Shown in pieces: positions 49,704 to 58,516 of a DNA stretch of 64,000 nucleotides. The translations under genes were made by a program, and so were the position numbers. The DNA is taken from NCBI GenBank assembly GCA_943788425.1, contig CALSQF010000002.1:1-64000 (forward strand), given 5' to 3'. How positions within the stretch are numbered: position 1 is the stretch's first letter; every line of letters starts with the position of its first letter. The DNA comes from an uncultured Planktomarina sp. (GTDB lineage Bacteria; Pseudomonadota; Alphaproteobacteria; Rhodobacterales; Rhodobacteraceae). A model generated the notes under the pieces. The model was not told the origin of the DNA and made no database searches. It saw nothing but the letters and a program-made list of their open reading frames with translations.

Positions 49704-51209
49704 GTGGATATTCTTGCTGATCTTGCGCTTGGTTTTAGCGTTGCATTGTCACCTTACACGCTGATGTTGGCCGTCTGTGGCTGTTTTCTTGGTACGGTCA
49801 TCGGTGCATTGCCGGGCCTTGGCCCATCTAATGGCGTGGCGATCCTTATTCCAATCACCTTTACCCTCGGCCTTGATGCTACAAGTGCCCTGGTTTTGAT
49901 GACCTCTGTTTATTACGGCGCCATGTATGGAGGGCGAATTTCATCGATTTTGTTGAACATCCCGGGTGATGAACCGGCCTTGATGACAACACTTGATGGG
50001 TATCCCATGGCCAAAGCGGGTCGCGCAGGGGACGCATTGGTATTATCCGGCGTTGCCTCATTTGTAGGGGCGCTCCTGGCCACAATCGGGCTGATGCTTT
50101 TGGCCCCGTCTCTAGCGCGTGTCGCTTTTTTATTCGGCCCCGCTGAATATTTCGCGCTTTACTTATTGGCCTTCTGCACCCTTGGCGGCATGGCTTCAAA
50201 CAATCAGGCCAAATCAGCAATTGCTGCTTGTTTGGGCCTAGGCATCGCGATGATCGGTGTCGATGCCTCATCCGGTTTGCCGCGCCTTACCGGTGGCAAT
50301 TTGCACCTTTATGACGGTGTTGATTTTCTTGTCGCCATCGTCGGCTTGTTTGCAATTTCTGAGGTGTTCGTTTTCATCGAAAGCCACGGAAAAGGGTCGT
50401 CCATAGGTATCATACTGGACAAAGTGCGCATCCCTTGGGCTGATATTTTTTCCACGAAATGGACGATGCTGCGCGCTTCTGGCGTTGGCTTCATTGCCGG
50501 CATCCTGCCCGGCGCGGGTGCCTCACTTGGATCGTTCTTAGCCTATATGACAGAAAAATCCATAGCCGGTGAAAAAGGTCGCTTTGGCACTGGCGTGCCC
50601 AAAGGCATCGCCGCACCAGAGGCCGGAAACAATGCCGCGGCTGGTGGTGCCTTAGTGCCAATGCTGACGTTGGGTGTGCCAGGTTCAGGCACTACCGCAG
50701 TTTTGTTGGCACTATTGATGACGTTAAATATTACGCCTGGACCGACGTTGTTTACCGAACGGCCCGAGGTTGTTTGGGGCCTAATTGCATCATTGTTGAT
50801 CGCTAACTTTGTCTTGCTGTTGATGAACGTGCCCATGGTCAAAATTTTCGTCAAAATCCTGACAGTTCCCGCATGGGTTCTGTTACCCGGCGTAACCATG
50901 GTGTCATTCGTAGGTATTTATTCACTGTCGGGCAGTTACTTCGATCTGCTGATGATGGTGGGATTTGGTATGCTGGGATACATCTTGCGCAAGCTGGATA
51001 TCCCGACAGTGCCAGTGATCCTAGGCATTCTTCTTGGTGGTCATATGGAAAACGCTCTACGTCGTGCAATGACATTGTCCGATGGGGATGTCATGTATTT
51101 GTTCAGTTCGCCGATTGCGATTGGTTTTTGGATCGCGGCAATTTCAGGCTTTGTTGCACCGATGTTTTTGCGTAAAATTCTGACAAAACCCCAAGCTGTA
51201 AAGGATTAA
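49704..51209 (+). CDS. tctA: TctA-family large permease subunit (third TTT system)
   Basis: This membrane protein of 501 residues starts at the GTG at 49704 (VDILADLALGFS), right after the tctB stop. An in-frame TTG at 49689 would overlap tctB. TctA motifs are IGALPGLGPSNGVAILIPIT, MYGGRISSILLNIPGDEPAL, GILPGAGASLGSFLAYM and APEAGNNAAAGGALVPMLTL. It is followed after one base by the AtuA-like gene. Confidence 0.93.
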   Translation: MDILADLALGFSVALSPYTLMLAVCGCFLGTVIGALPGLGPSNGVAILIPITFTLGLDATSALVLMTSVYYGAMYGGRISSILLNIPGDEPALMTTLDGYPMAKAGRAGDALVLSGVASFVGALLATIGLMLLAPSLARVAFLFGPAEYFALYLLAFCTLGGMASNNQAKSAIAACLGLGIAMIGVDASSGLPRLTGGNLHLYDGVDFLVAIVGLFAISEVFVFIESHGKGSSIGIILDKVRIPWADIFSTKWTMLRASGVGFIAGILPGAGASLGSFLAYMTEKSIAGEKGRFGTGVPKGIAAPEAGNNAAAGGALVPMLTLGVPGSGTTAVLLALLMTLNITPGPTLFTERPEVVWGLIASLLIANFVLLLMNVPMVKIFVKILTVPAWVLLPGVTMVSFVGIYSLSGSYFDLLMMVGFGMLGYILRKLDIPTVPVILGILLGGHMENALRRAMTLSDGDVMYLFSSPIAIGFWIAAISGFVAPMFLRKILTKPQAVKD

Positions 51210-51210
51210 T

Positions 51211-52569
51211 ATGACAACACGTGTTTTGATCCCCTCTGGTGCCCTTGGCCTGAACTATGACCAAGTGGCGCTGGACCGTGGCATCGCGATGAAACCTGAC
51301 ATCATTGCGATCGACGGGGGATCAACCGACAGTGGCCCCGCCTATCTGGGACGCGGTGTGTCAAAATATTCACGCGCATCCACAAAGATCGAATGGCGCG
51401 GCTTGATGGAAGCACGCGCAATGGCGGGTGTGCCATTGGTTATAGGCACATCTGGCACTTGTGGGGCCGACGATGCGGTCGATTGGATGCTGGATATTAC
51501 GCGCGAAATCGCCGCCGATCTGCAGCAAAGTTTGAAAATCGCAGTGCTGCGCTGTTCCCAAGATTCGGCGGTCATGAGCGCAGCCTTTTGCGATGGTCAC
51601 ATCACCCCCCTGCCCGCCGCGCCAAAAGTAGCCGCGCGCGATTTTACCAGCTGCACCAATATCGTAGCATTAGCTGGTGCTGAGCAAATCGCCGCAGCAC
51701 TCGAAACTGGCGCCGACATCATCATCGCTGGTCGCACCACAGATACTGCCATTATTGCCGCCTTGCCCATAATGCGAGGTGATGATGCAGGGGCCGCTTG
51801 GCATGGGGCTAAAATCGGCGAATGCGGCGCGCTCTGCGCCTCCAACCCGCAATCAGGCGTCGTTATGATAGAATTTGACAATGACGGTTTTACCGTGATC
51901 CCGCTGGCCGATGGCGCGCATGCCACGCCCCATACGGTTTCCGCACATATGCTTTATGAAAATTCTGATCCGTTTATCCTGTATGAACCGGGCGGGCATC
52001 TGGATGTAACAGACGCGATCTATGCTGCGATTGACGATACGCGCGTGCGCGTCACAGGTTCAAAATGGGTGCCGTCAGATCGTTACACCGTCAAACTAGA
52101 GGGCGCACGACCTGCGGGGTTTCAATGCGTGTTGATGTGCCTGTTGCGCGATGCACATTATGTAAAAAATGCGCATATTTGGGCCGATGACATCATCAGA
52201 AAATGCCGCAGCAAGGTGATCAAGCGGCTTGGCTTGGCCCCAGAGGAATTTGAAATAGAGCTACGCCTGATGGGCCAGAACGCCAGCTTTGGCACACTGG
52301 AAACCCACGCGGCACAACCCCATGAAATAGGCGTGTTGGCGATTGTTACTGCAAACTCCAACGCATTGGCCATGGAAATCGGCCAATTCTTGAACCCCTA
52401 TTTGCTGCACCATCCCCTGACCCAGGCTGAGGAACAGCCCACCTTCGCCTTTCCATTTTCACCGGCCGAAATTTCCCGTGGCCAAACCTATGAGTTTTGC
52501 CTCAATCACGTGCTGACGCTGGATGATCCAATGAGCACCTTTCGACTGGAGCAGATAGAAATTGGCTAA
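51211..52569 (+). CDS. AtuA/DUF1446-family protein
   Basis: This 452-residue protein belongs to the acyclic-terpene-utilisation AtuA family (DUF1446). Features are PDIIAIDGGSTDSGPAYLGR near the start, VPLVIGTSGTCGADDAVDWM, the ADIIIAGRTTDTAI block and YEPGGHLDVTDA in the centre. The family catalyses an unproven step of branched or hydroxylated acid breakdown. It starts one base after tctA and overlaps the DUF4387 gene. The pair probably forms a two-component enzyme acting on the imported acid; this is inference from their fixed pairing. Confidence 0.83.
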   Translation: MTTRVLIPSGALGLNYDQVALDRGIAMKPDIIAIDGGSTDSGPAYLGRGVSKYSRASTKIEWRGLMEARAMAGVPLVIGTSGTCGADDAVDWMLDITREIAADLQQSLKIAVLRCSQDSAVMSAAFCDGHITPLPAAPKVAARDFTSCTNIVALAGAEQIAAALETGADIIIAGRTTDTAIIAALPIMRGDDAGAAWHGAKIGECGALCASNPQSGVVMIEFDNDGFTVIPLADGAHATPHTVSAHMLYENSDPFILYEPGGHLDVTDAIYAAIDDTRVRVTGSKWVPSDRYTVKLEGARPAGFQCVLMCLLRDAHYVKNAHIWADDIIRKCRSKVIKRLGLAPEEFEIELRLMGQNASFGTLETHAAQPHEIGVLAIVTANSNALAMEIGQFLNPYLLHHPLTQAEEQPTFAFPFSPAEISRGQTYEFCLNHVLTLDDPMSTFRLEQIEIG

Positions 52570-52867
52570 ACTTGGTGACATAGTACAAAAAATACGATCC
52601 AAAAATGCAGGCCCATTTTGGTTAACAGTCGATATCTTCTGCGGCACAGCGCATGCCTATGCGCATGTAGTTACAAAGCTGCCGAGCGCTGCTGTCGCCA
52701 AAGCCTTTGGTATGAATACCCAAGACATCAAGCGTTTTGACATTGCTGACTTACATGTGGTGAAATTCAGCCTGCCCCGCCCCCATGTGCAAGGTTCAAC
52801 CCGTGATCCCGACATGCACGGCGCCTCTTGGGCGGCATTGCTGGCCGAATTGTCGCTCGAAGAGTGA
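52562..52867 (+). CDS. DUF4387-family small protein
   Basis: This 101-residue protein starts at TTG (52562), overlapping the AtuA-like stop by eight bases. The domain fills the protein (VQKIRSKNAGPFWLTVDIFC, FGMNTQDIKRFDIADLHVVK, SLPRPHVQGSTRDPDMHGA). DUF4387 usually follows or is fused to DUF1446 proteins. It is probably the small subunit of the same enzyme. It ends the operon; no strong terminator was seen. Confidence 0.8.
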   Translation: MAKLGDIVQKIRSKNAGPFWLTVDIFCGTAHAYAHVVTKLPSAAVAKAFGMNTQDIKRFDIADLHVVKFSLPRPHVQGSTRDPDMHGASWAALLAELSLEE

Positions 52868-53075
52868 AATAATGTAAGCGTTTGAAAATGGTTTATTTAT
52901 TACGTTTTTACCTTGGCTTTTTACCGGCAGGTCTGTCAGGCTAATAGGAACTCACATCAGATGGCATCCTGTGGCGCCATAAAATTTTTGCACTGTTTGT
53001 AAAAGCAAGCCAGTGTTTGCGCAGTGATTGAACACCGCCCTTGTATCTTGAAAATTGATAGATCACTTTAGCCCA

Positions 53076-53729
53076 ATGATTAAGACGAAACTGATCTCAC
53101 TGCTGATACTCCTATCGGCCTGGACCTCTGTCTGTGCCGATCAGATTGATTTTTCTAAGGGTTGGAGTGAACAGCGCTTTTCTTTATTTTCCAGTAATGA
53201 ATTTGAGCCAAGCGGCGAAACCTTGCATATCCGTTCGGATGGGACCGTCTCCATGTTCTGGAGCCGCCTGCCTCCAGCGCTATGGGACAGCAATCAGGCC
53301 GTTTGGGATTGGGAGGTCATATCCTCCGTGCCGCCCACAGACCTCACAGTTAAAGGTGGTGATGATCGCAATGTATCAGTTTACTTTGTGTTCATGCCGG
53401 AAACCTCTCTCCCAAAGCCACAGGCAAAACTCACAGATTTATTGGGCAATGACCGCGCGCGCGTGTTGATGTATATTTGGGGTGGCGATCACAGGCGCGG
53501 AGAAATATTGCCGACACCATATTTAAATGAGCTCGGCAGAAGCCTGATTTTGCGACCCGCCAGCACCGGACAGGCACGCGAGCGGGTCAACCTAACAACC
53601 GATTTCCAACGCGCCTTTGGTACAGAGCCAACACGCCTCATCGGCATTGCCGTTTCTGCCGACAGTGATGACACCAACACAAAGATTGAGGCACGCATCT
53701 CCAATATGCGTATCGAAAAAGCGCTCTGA
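53076..53729 (+). CDS. DUF3047-family exported protein
   Basis: This 217-residue protein has a signal peptide (MIKTKLISLLILLSAWTSVC). The DUF3047 fold is suggested by AVWDWEVISSVPPTDLTVKG, GGDDRNVSVYFVFMPE and the C-terminal IGIAVSADSDDTNTKIEARI. I chose the ATG at 53076, because a signal peptide follows it directly; an in-frame ATG lies seven codons upstream. The family is periplasmic with unknown function. It stands alone between the AtuA operon and the convergent aminotransferase. Confidence 0.8.
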   Translation: MIKTKLISLLILLSAWTSVCADQIDFSKGWSEQRFSLFSSNEFEPSGETLHIRSDGTVSMFWSRLPPALWDSNQAVWDWEVISSVPPTDLTVKGGDDRNVSVYFVFMPETSLPKPQAKLTDLLGNDRARVLMYIWGGDHRRGEILPTPYLNELGRSLILRPASTGQARERVNLTTDFQRAFGTEPTRLIGIAVSADSDDTNTKIEARISNMRIEKAL

Positions 53730-53856
53730 GCTGCCCTCGGGCCAGATCTGGGGCCACAACCTCCGGTCCATTGCAATCCATGGTCATGGCCAGACCAAAG
53801 CCACCACGAGCCGCGCGCGACACCTGAGATAAAATCAATGCGCCTATCGGCAGAGA

Positions 53857-55032
53857 TCAGCCTGGGTTTTGTGCCAAAAAGTCTTTCATGCGCTTCAGGG
53901 CACGGGAGATGTTTTCTTGGCTGTTGGCATAGGAGATACGAATGTACCCCTCCCCAAGCGTACCAAAATCCGGCCCGCCAATCGTCGCCACACCGGTTTG
54001 CTCAAGCAGTTCACTGGCCAAGGCCTTCGCTTTCCATCCGGTTTGTGACACATTGGGAAAGGCGTAAAAGGCACCCTTCGGCGTGATGCAAGAGACCCCG
54101 GGGATTTCATTGAGCTGAGTGACCACCATTTTGCGCCTTGCATCGAACTGCGCCACCATTTCGCCCACTGCGGACTGCGGACCCATTAAAGCCTCCAATG
54201 CTGCATATTGCGCCGGCGCATTGACGCAAGACCAAGCGTTGACGGCCAATTTTCGGGCCATATTATACAATCTATCCGGCCAAATCGAATAGCCCAGCCG
54301 CCAGCCCGTCATCGCGTATGTTTTTGACCAGCCATTGAGGACAATCAACCGGTCGCGAATTTCGGGATAGCTCAACAGGCTAACATGTTGCTCCCCATCA
54401 TAGAGCATTTGGTCATAAATTTCGTCGGACAGGATCGCAACATCGGGATAGTCTGAAAGACCGGCCACCAATTTGTCGATTTCTGCCTTGGGCGTAATGC
54501 CACCGCAGGGGTTGGCTGGGGAGTTGAGGATAATCAACCGTGTGTTGGGGCCAATCAGCTTCAATGTCTCCTCCGCAGAGAACGCAAACCCATTTTCCTC
54601 GCGGATCGGAATGGCAATAGGCGTGGCGCCAGTGTATTCAATCATTGAACGATAAATCGGGAAGCCCGGATCAGGATATAATATCTCTCCGCCTGTTTCA
54701 CCGAACATCAAGATCGCGGTGAACATCGTCACTTTACCGCCCGGCACGATAAGCACATTGGCCGGGCTCACTTCTGTGTGATATCGGCGATGAAGATCGG
54801 CACTGACCGCTTCGCGCAGCGGCAAAATTCCAGTGGCGTCGGTGTAGCCATGATGCCCATCGCGCAGAGCTTTGACCGCCGCCTCAACGATATTCTCAGG
54901 CGTCGGGAAATCCGGCTGACCGATCCCGAGGTTGATCACATCCATGCCACCAGCCGCCAAAACCCCAGCGCGGCCCAAAACGGCAAACGCATTTTCTTCA
55001 CCGATTCTATCGAAATTTGAAACTGTCTTCAT
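53857..55032 (-). CDS. Class I/II pyridoxal-phosphate aminotransferase
   Basis: This 391-residue enzyme resembles aspartate-type aminotransferases. Landmarks are INLGIGQPDFPTPENIVEAA, the PLP-contact LNSPANPCGGI, the lysine in LNGWSKTYAMTGWRLGY and the C-terminal arginine in GYIRISYANS. I chose the ATG at 55032 (MKTVSNFDR), with AGGG six bases upstream; an in-frame upstream stretch of 64 residues has no homology-like content. Its amino acceptor is unknown, but its position beside a TcuA-like gene suggests an amino or oxo acid related to the tricarboxylate pathway. Confidence 0.85.
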   Translation of the reverse strand: MKTVSNFDRIGEENAFAVLGRAGVLAAGGMDVINLGIGQPDFPTPENIVEAAVKALRDGHHGYTDATGILPLREAVSADLHRRYHTEVSPANVLIVPGGKVTMFTAILMFGETGGEILYPDPGFPIYRSMIEYTGATPIAIPIREENGFAFSAEETLKLIGPNTRLIILNSPANPCGGITPKAEIDKLVAGLSDYPDVAILSDEIYDQMLYDGEQHVSLLSYPEIRDRLIVLNGWSKTYAMTGWRLGYSIWPDRLYNMARKLAVNAWSCVNAPAQYAALEALMGPQSAVGEMVAQFDARRKMVVTQLNEIPGVSCITPKGAFYAFPNVSQTGWKAKALASELLEQTGVATIGGPDFGTLGEGYIRISYANSQENISRALKRMKDFLAQNPG

Positions 55033-55263
55033 GTTGAACCCTTTTTGTCCCTTGGAGTGATATGCGGGCGGACCGCTTTGGCGGCAAGGATGCGATTGCA
55101 TTGGCCAAAATGTCCAGCGTCTTAGTGCGCCATTCACGCGCAAAAGCGCGCAGCTTGCATTTAAGTGAGTTTTGTAGCCCGGCATGCAAATCTTATGAGC
55201 GATAGAGTCCAGGCTCCACCCCACGCGTACAAGACAAAGGCGCTATGTTGCCTGAACCTCGCT

Positions 55264-56733
55264 CTATGATTTCGCGGCGCCCTGGCCAGCGCGGCGGCCA
55301 AATACGGCACCAGACGTCAAACCTGAGCCGCCGGGATAGCCGGCATAGAAAACACCACCAACAATTTCACCGCAGGCAAACAATCCTTTAATGTCCTCTC
55401 CGCCATCTGTCAGCACCCTGCCCTCCGAATCCACCTTCAATCCGCCATAGGTGAAGGTGATGCCGCCTGTGACCGGATACGCATAGAAAGGTCCTTGATC
55501 CAAGGTTTGTGCCCAATTGGATTTCGGAAGATCAAGGCCAATCGTGGCCTTGCCATCCAAAGCTGTCGGATCAAAAACCGTCGTTTGATCCACGGCCGCG
55601 TTATAGCGCGCAATGGTTTCGCTTGCGGCCGCCGCATCCACACCGCTCATCTGCTCTATCAGATCATCCAGCCGATCGGCTTTGACAAAATGCGCGTCTT
55701 CAAAACGGTACTCATCATAGAGCAGATCGTAGGTTTTGCTGTCAAAAACCTGCCAAGCAAATTGGCCGGGCTGTTCTAGGATGGCCGCGCCATATTGCGC
55801 ATAGGTGTAATTGCGGAAATTGGCGCCCTCGTCCACAAAACGCGCCCCATCGGCATTGAGCATGACTCCAAGAAAGTAGGAGATCTTGCGATAATTCTTG
55901 CGCTCGCCCGGCGGCAAGTCAAGATTCCCAAAATCGGCCATATGCAGATCCATCGGCGTCGCGTGGCACCCCGCGTAAAGCCCATAATCCGCAGCGCCAA
56001 GTTCCAGCGCCATAAGCAGACCATCACCCGTGTTATGCGGGGTCCCGCGCACTTTCGCCGCGGCCCAATTTTCGCCCATATGCTTAACGCGCAGCGCATC
56101 ATTGGCCTCAAAGCCACCGCAAGCCAGGATGACGGCATCCGCCAGCAGATGCTCCTCGCCCATTTGCACACCCCGAACGTGGCCCGCCTCAGTGATCAAA
56201 CCGGTCACCGCACTGTTGTAACGCACCGTTCCCCCGAGCCGCTCAACAGCCGCCAATTCCATATCAAACAGGCCAACGCCCTCATTCTCTGCCGCCAATG
56301 TCAAGCCGCCCCAAAAGACATGCCGGCCCGCTTTTTCAAAACTCTGGCGGCTATAGATGGGTTCAAATTTGACCCCATGCGAGGCCAGCCAGCGCATGGT
56401 CGCCCCGGACTGATGGACCAGCGCCTCCTGCTCCTCAGACAAAGGGCGCCCGTCGTTGAATCCCAACAGGTCTTGGGTAAATTTTTCAGTCGTATAGCTG
56501 CCGAAATCAGCATTCTTCACCCGTGGATCATCCGGGTTGCGCAGCAGGGGCATCAGATCATCAGCGCCATCATAGGCAAAACGCATCGCCCCAGCGGTGT
56601 ATTTTGTATTGCCTCCCGACAGAGATTTATCGGCCTTTTCGAGCAACGTAACCTTGGCCCCGTTTTCCAAAGCGGCGAGCGCTGCACATAGGGCGGCATT
56701 TCCAGTTCCGACTATGACGACAGATTTTGACAT
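55264..56733 (-). CDS. tcuA: TcuA-like FAD-dependent tricarballylate dehydrogenase
   Basis: This 489-residue flavoprotein of the fumarate-reductase/succinate-dehydrogenase class has the N-terminal FAD motif VVIVGTGNAALCAALAALE, the GGNTKYTAGAMR loop typical of TcuA, and the C-terminal FACGEIVGGVFYAGYPGGSG. In Salmonella, TcuA oxidises tricarballylate to cis-aconitate and TcuB recycles its flavin; no tcuB-like gene is visible here. I chose the ATG at 56733 (MSKSVVIVG). It is divergent from a gntR gene with a palindromic operator between them. Identification as tricarballylate-specific rests on family resemblance and context. Confidence 0.8.
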   Translation of the reverse strand: MSKSVVIVGTGNAALCAALAALENGAKVTLLEKADKSLSGGNTKYTAGAMRFAYDGADDLMPLLRNPDDPRVKNADFGSYTTEKFTQDLLGFNDGRPLSEEQEALVHQSGATMRWLASHGVKFEPIYSRQSFEKAGRHVFWGGLTLAAENEGVGLFDMELAAVERLGGTVRYNSAVTGLITEAGHVRGVQMGEEHLLADAVILACGGFEANDALRVKHMGENWAAAKVRGTPHNTGDGLLMALELGAADYGLYAGCHATPMDLHMADFGNLDLPPGERKNYRKISYFLGVMLNADGARFVDEGANFRNYTYAQYGAAILEQPGQFAWQVFDSKTYDLLYDEYRFEDAHFVKADRLDDLIEQMSGVDAAAASETIARYNAAVDQTTVFDPTALDGKATIGLDLPKSNWAQTLDQGPFYAYPVTGGITFTYGGLKVDSEGRVLTDGGEDIKGLFACGEIVGGVFYAGYPGGSGLTSGAVFGRRAGQGAAKS

Positions 56734-56756
56734 TGGCTTTCCCATTTTATTGAAGT

Positions 56757-56778
56757 ATTGTATCCAAGCGGATACAAT
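56757..56778. promoter_or_regulatory. Perfect 9-4-9 palindrome, GntR operator candidate
   Basis: ATTGTATCC and GGATACAAT are separated by AAGC. The palindrome is 23 bases from the tcuA-like start and 13 from the gntR start, so one bound dimer would cover both promoters. The sequence is close to FCD-type GntR sites (TTGTATAC-like). Confidence 0.8.
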
Positions 56779-56791
56779 TGGTCTCTCTAAA

Positions 56792-57442
56792 ATGAGCGAA
56801 ACAGAATTGCAAGTCATGTCCCAAGGCGAGGCGGCATATCATCGACTCTACGAGGCGATACGCGCAGGCGATTTCCGACCCGGCGACAGGTTGCGCGAAA
56901 TTGACGTGGCAGAACGGTTGACCCTATCTCGCACGCCTGTGCGTGAGGCCCTGCGCAAGCTGGAAAATGACGGCATCGTTGAACATCGGCCCCGATTGGG
57001 CGCCGTAATCCGCACATTGACCCCTTCCGAAGTTGTTGAACTTTACGAAATGCGGCTTGTTCTTGAGCGCACGGCAGCACAGATGGCTGCAAAACACGCC
57101 AATGCAGCTGAGATTGATCTGCTCAACGACATAAATGATCAAATCGCAGCGCTCGGTGATGAGACGCAACAGGCCGCGGCCTTAAATCAAGATTTCCATC
57201 ACCGTATTTATCTTGCCAGCCGGAACCGCTTTTTATTGGCCTCGGCCCGGGGTCTCAACAATGCGCTCATGTTGCTGGGGCCCACGACACTGGACGATGA
57301 AGCGCGGATAAAAACGGTGAGCGCGCAACATGCTCACATCATCGAGGCCATCCGCGCAGGCGATCAAACCGCAGCCGGCGATGCGGCGGAGGCCCATTTG
57401 CAAACCTCTTTGCGCCACAGGCTCAAAGGGCTGGACCGATGA
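56792..57442 (+). CDS. GntR-family (FCD) transcriptional regulator
   Basis: This 216-residue regulator has an N-terminal winged helix (GDFRPGDRLREIDVAERL, LSRTPVREALRKLE) and an FCD ligand-binding domain with the metal-type histidines in LNQDFHHRIYLASRN and AQHAHIIEAIRAGD. I chose the ATG at 56792 (MSETELQVM); earlier in-frame starts would run through the tcuA promoter and operator. It probably represses the divergent flavoprotein gene and itself, with a tricarboxylate or product as inducer. Its stop overlaps the next gene by ATGA. Confidence 0.88.
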   Translation: MSETELQVMSQGEAAYHRLYEAIRAGDFRPGDRLREIDVAERLTLSRTPVREALRKLENDGIVEHRPRLGAVIRTLTPSEVVELYEMRLVLERTAAQMAAKHANAAEIDLLNDINDQIAALGDETQQAAALNQDFHHRIYLASRNRFLLASARGLNNALMLLGPTTLDDEARIKTVSAQHAHIIEAIRAGDQTAAGDAAEAHLQTSLRHRLKGLDR

Positions 57443-58476
57443 GAGCGCATATCTATGCCTTTTTATGTGCAGGTCTTGGGGTCCTGGCCTTTAAACTGTT
57501 GCAGCTGCCGTTGCCTTGGCTTTTGGGGCCAATCTTTGCCTGTTTGATCGCCGCATTGCTTGGCGTGCCCATGCGTGGTGTCAAAGTGATAAATGAAGCC
57601 ATGCGCAGCATTCTCGGAGTAGCCGTCGGCGCCACATTTTCCCTCGCATTGCTGGTCTCGATGGGCAGCATGTGGTCAACGCTTTTGTTGATCCCGGTGA
57701 TGACCACCTGCATCGGCCTGGTTGGCGTTTTTTATTTCCAGCGCCTCTGGGGGTTTGATTTTGCCACCAGCTATTATTCCGCAATGCCGGGCGGCCTGCA
57801 GGACATGCTGATCTTCGGTGAAGAGGCCGGCGGAAATGTGCGCACGCTCGCGCTGATCCATGCCACACGGGTTTTGGTCATTGTCGTGACCCTGCCCTTT
57901 CTATTGGCCTGGGTCTGGGATGCAGATCTGAGCAATCCCCCAGGCGCTCCAGCCGCCAGCATCGCGCTCTCACAGCTGGGTTGGATGATTTTTTGTGGGC
58001 TGGTGGGCTGGCAGCTGGCAAAACGTATGGGCATGTTCGGAGCTTCGATCCTTGGGCCACTATTGTTGGCTGCACTCCTATCCCTGACCGGCATCTTGCA
58101 CCACCGCCCCCCCTCAGAAGCCATTTGGGCCGCACAATTTTTCATCGGAATGAGCGTTGGGTGCAAATACGCCGGCGTGACCATGGCGGAAATTCGAAAG
58201 GATGTGACCGCGGGGCTTGGGTTTTGCATCCTGCTTTTGCTGCTGGCGGTGATCTTCGCCGAAGGAATTCACTTGGCAGGGCTGGCGCCCGCGTTAGAAA
58301 CCGTTCTCGCCTTCGCACCGGGCGGACAAGCAGAATTGACCGTGCTCGCCCTCATTGTTGGAGCGGATATGGCCTTTGTCGTGGCCCATCATGTCTTGCG
58401 AATATTCATCGTTATTTTGGGTGCACCGCTCTTTGCGCGCCTGTTCAGCCCGAAACCTGACGACGCAAAGCTATAA
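57439..58476 (+). CDS. AbrB-type (AbrB duplication) membrane protein
   Basis: This 345-residue inner-membrane protein has about nine helices in two repeats, each with a glycine/proline motif (LPLPWLLGPIFACLIAALLG and MGMFGASILGPLLLAALL). The family is annotated as AbrB or ammonia monooxygenase-like, without a proven role; a transport function is likely. It overlaps gntR by four bases and must be co-expressed with it. It may export or import a compound related to the carboxylate pathway. Confidence 0.83.
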   Translation: MRAHIYAFLCAGLGVLAFKLLQLPLPWLLGPIFACLIAALLGVPMRGVKVINEAMRSILGVAVGATFSLALLVSMGSMWSTLLLIPVMTTCIGLVGVFYFQRLWGFDFATSYYSAMPGGLQDMLIFGEEAGGNVRTLALIHATRVLVIVVTLPFLLAWVWDADLSNPPGAPAASIALSQLGWMIFCGLVGWQLAKRMGMFGASILGPLLLAALLSLTGILHHRPPSEAIWAAQFFIGMSVGCKYAGVTMAEIRKDVTAGLGFCILLLLLAVIFAEGIHLAGLAPALETVLAFAPGGQAELTVLALIVGADMAFVVAHHVLRIFIVILGAPLFARLFSPKPDDAKL

Positions 58477-58516
58477 CTCTAAACTCAATGACAACGAGAG
58501 ATCCCGAAAGGGCGCG

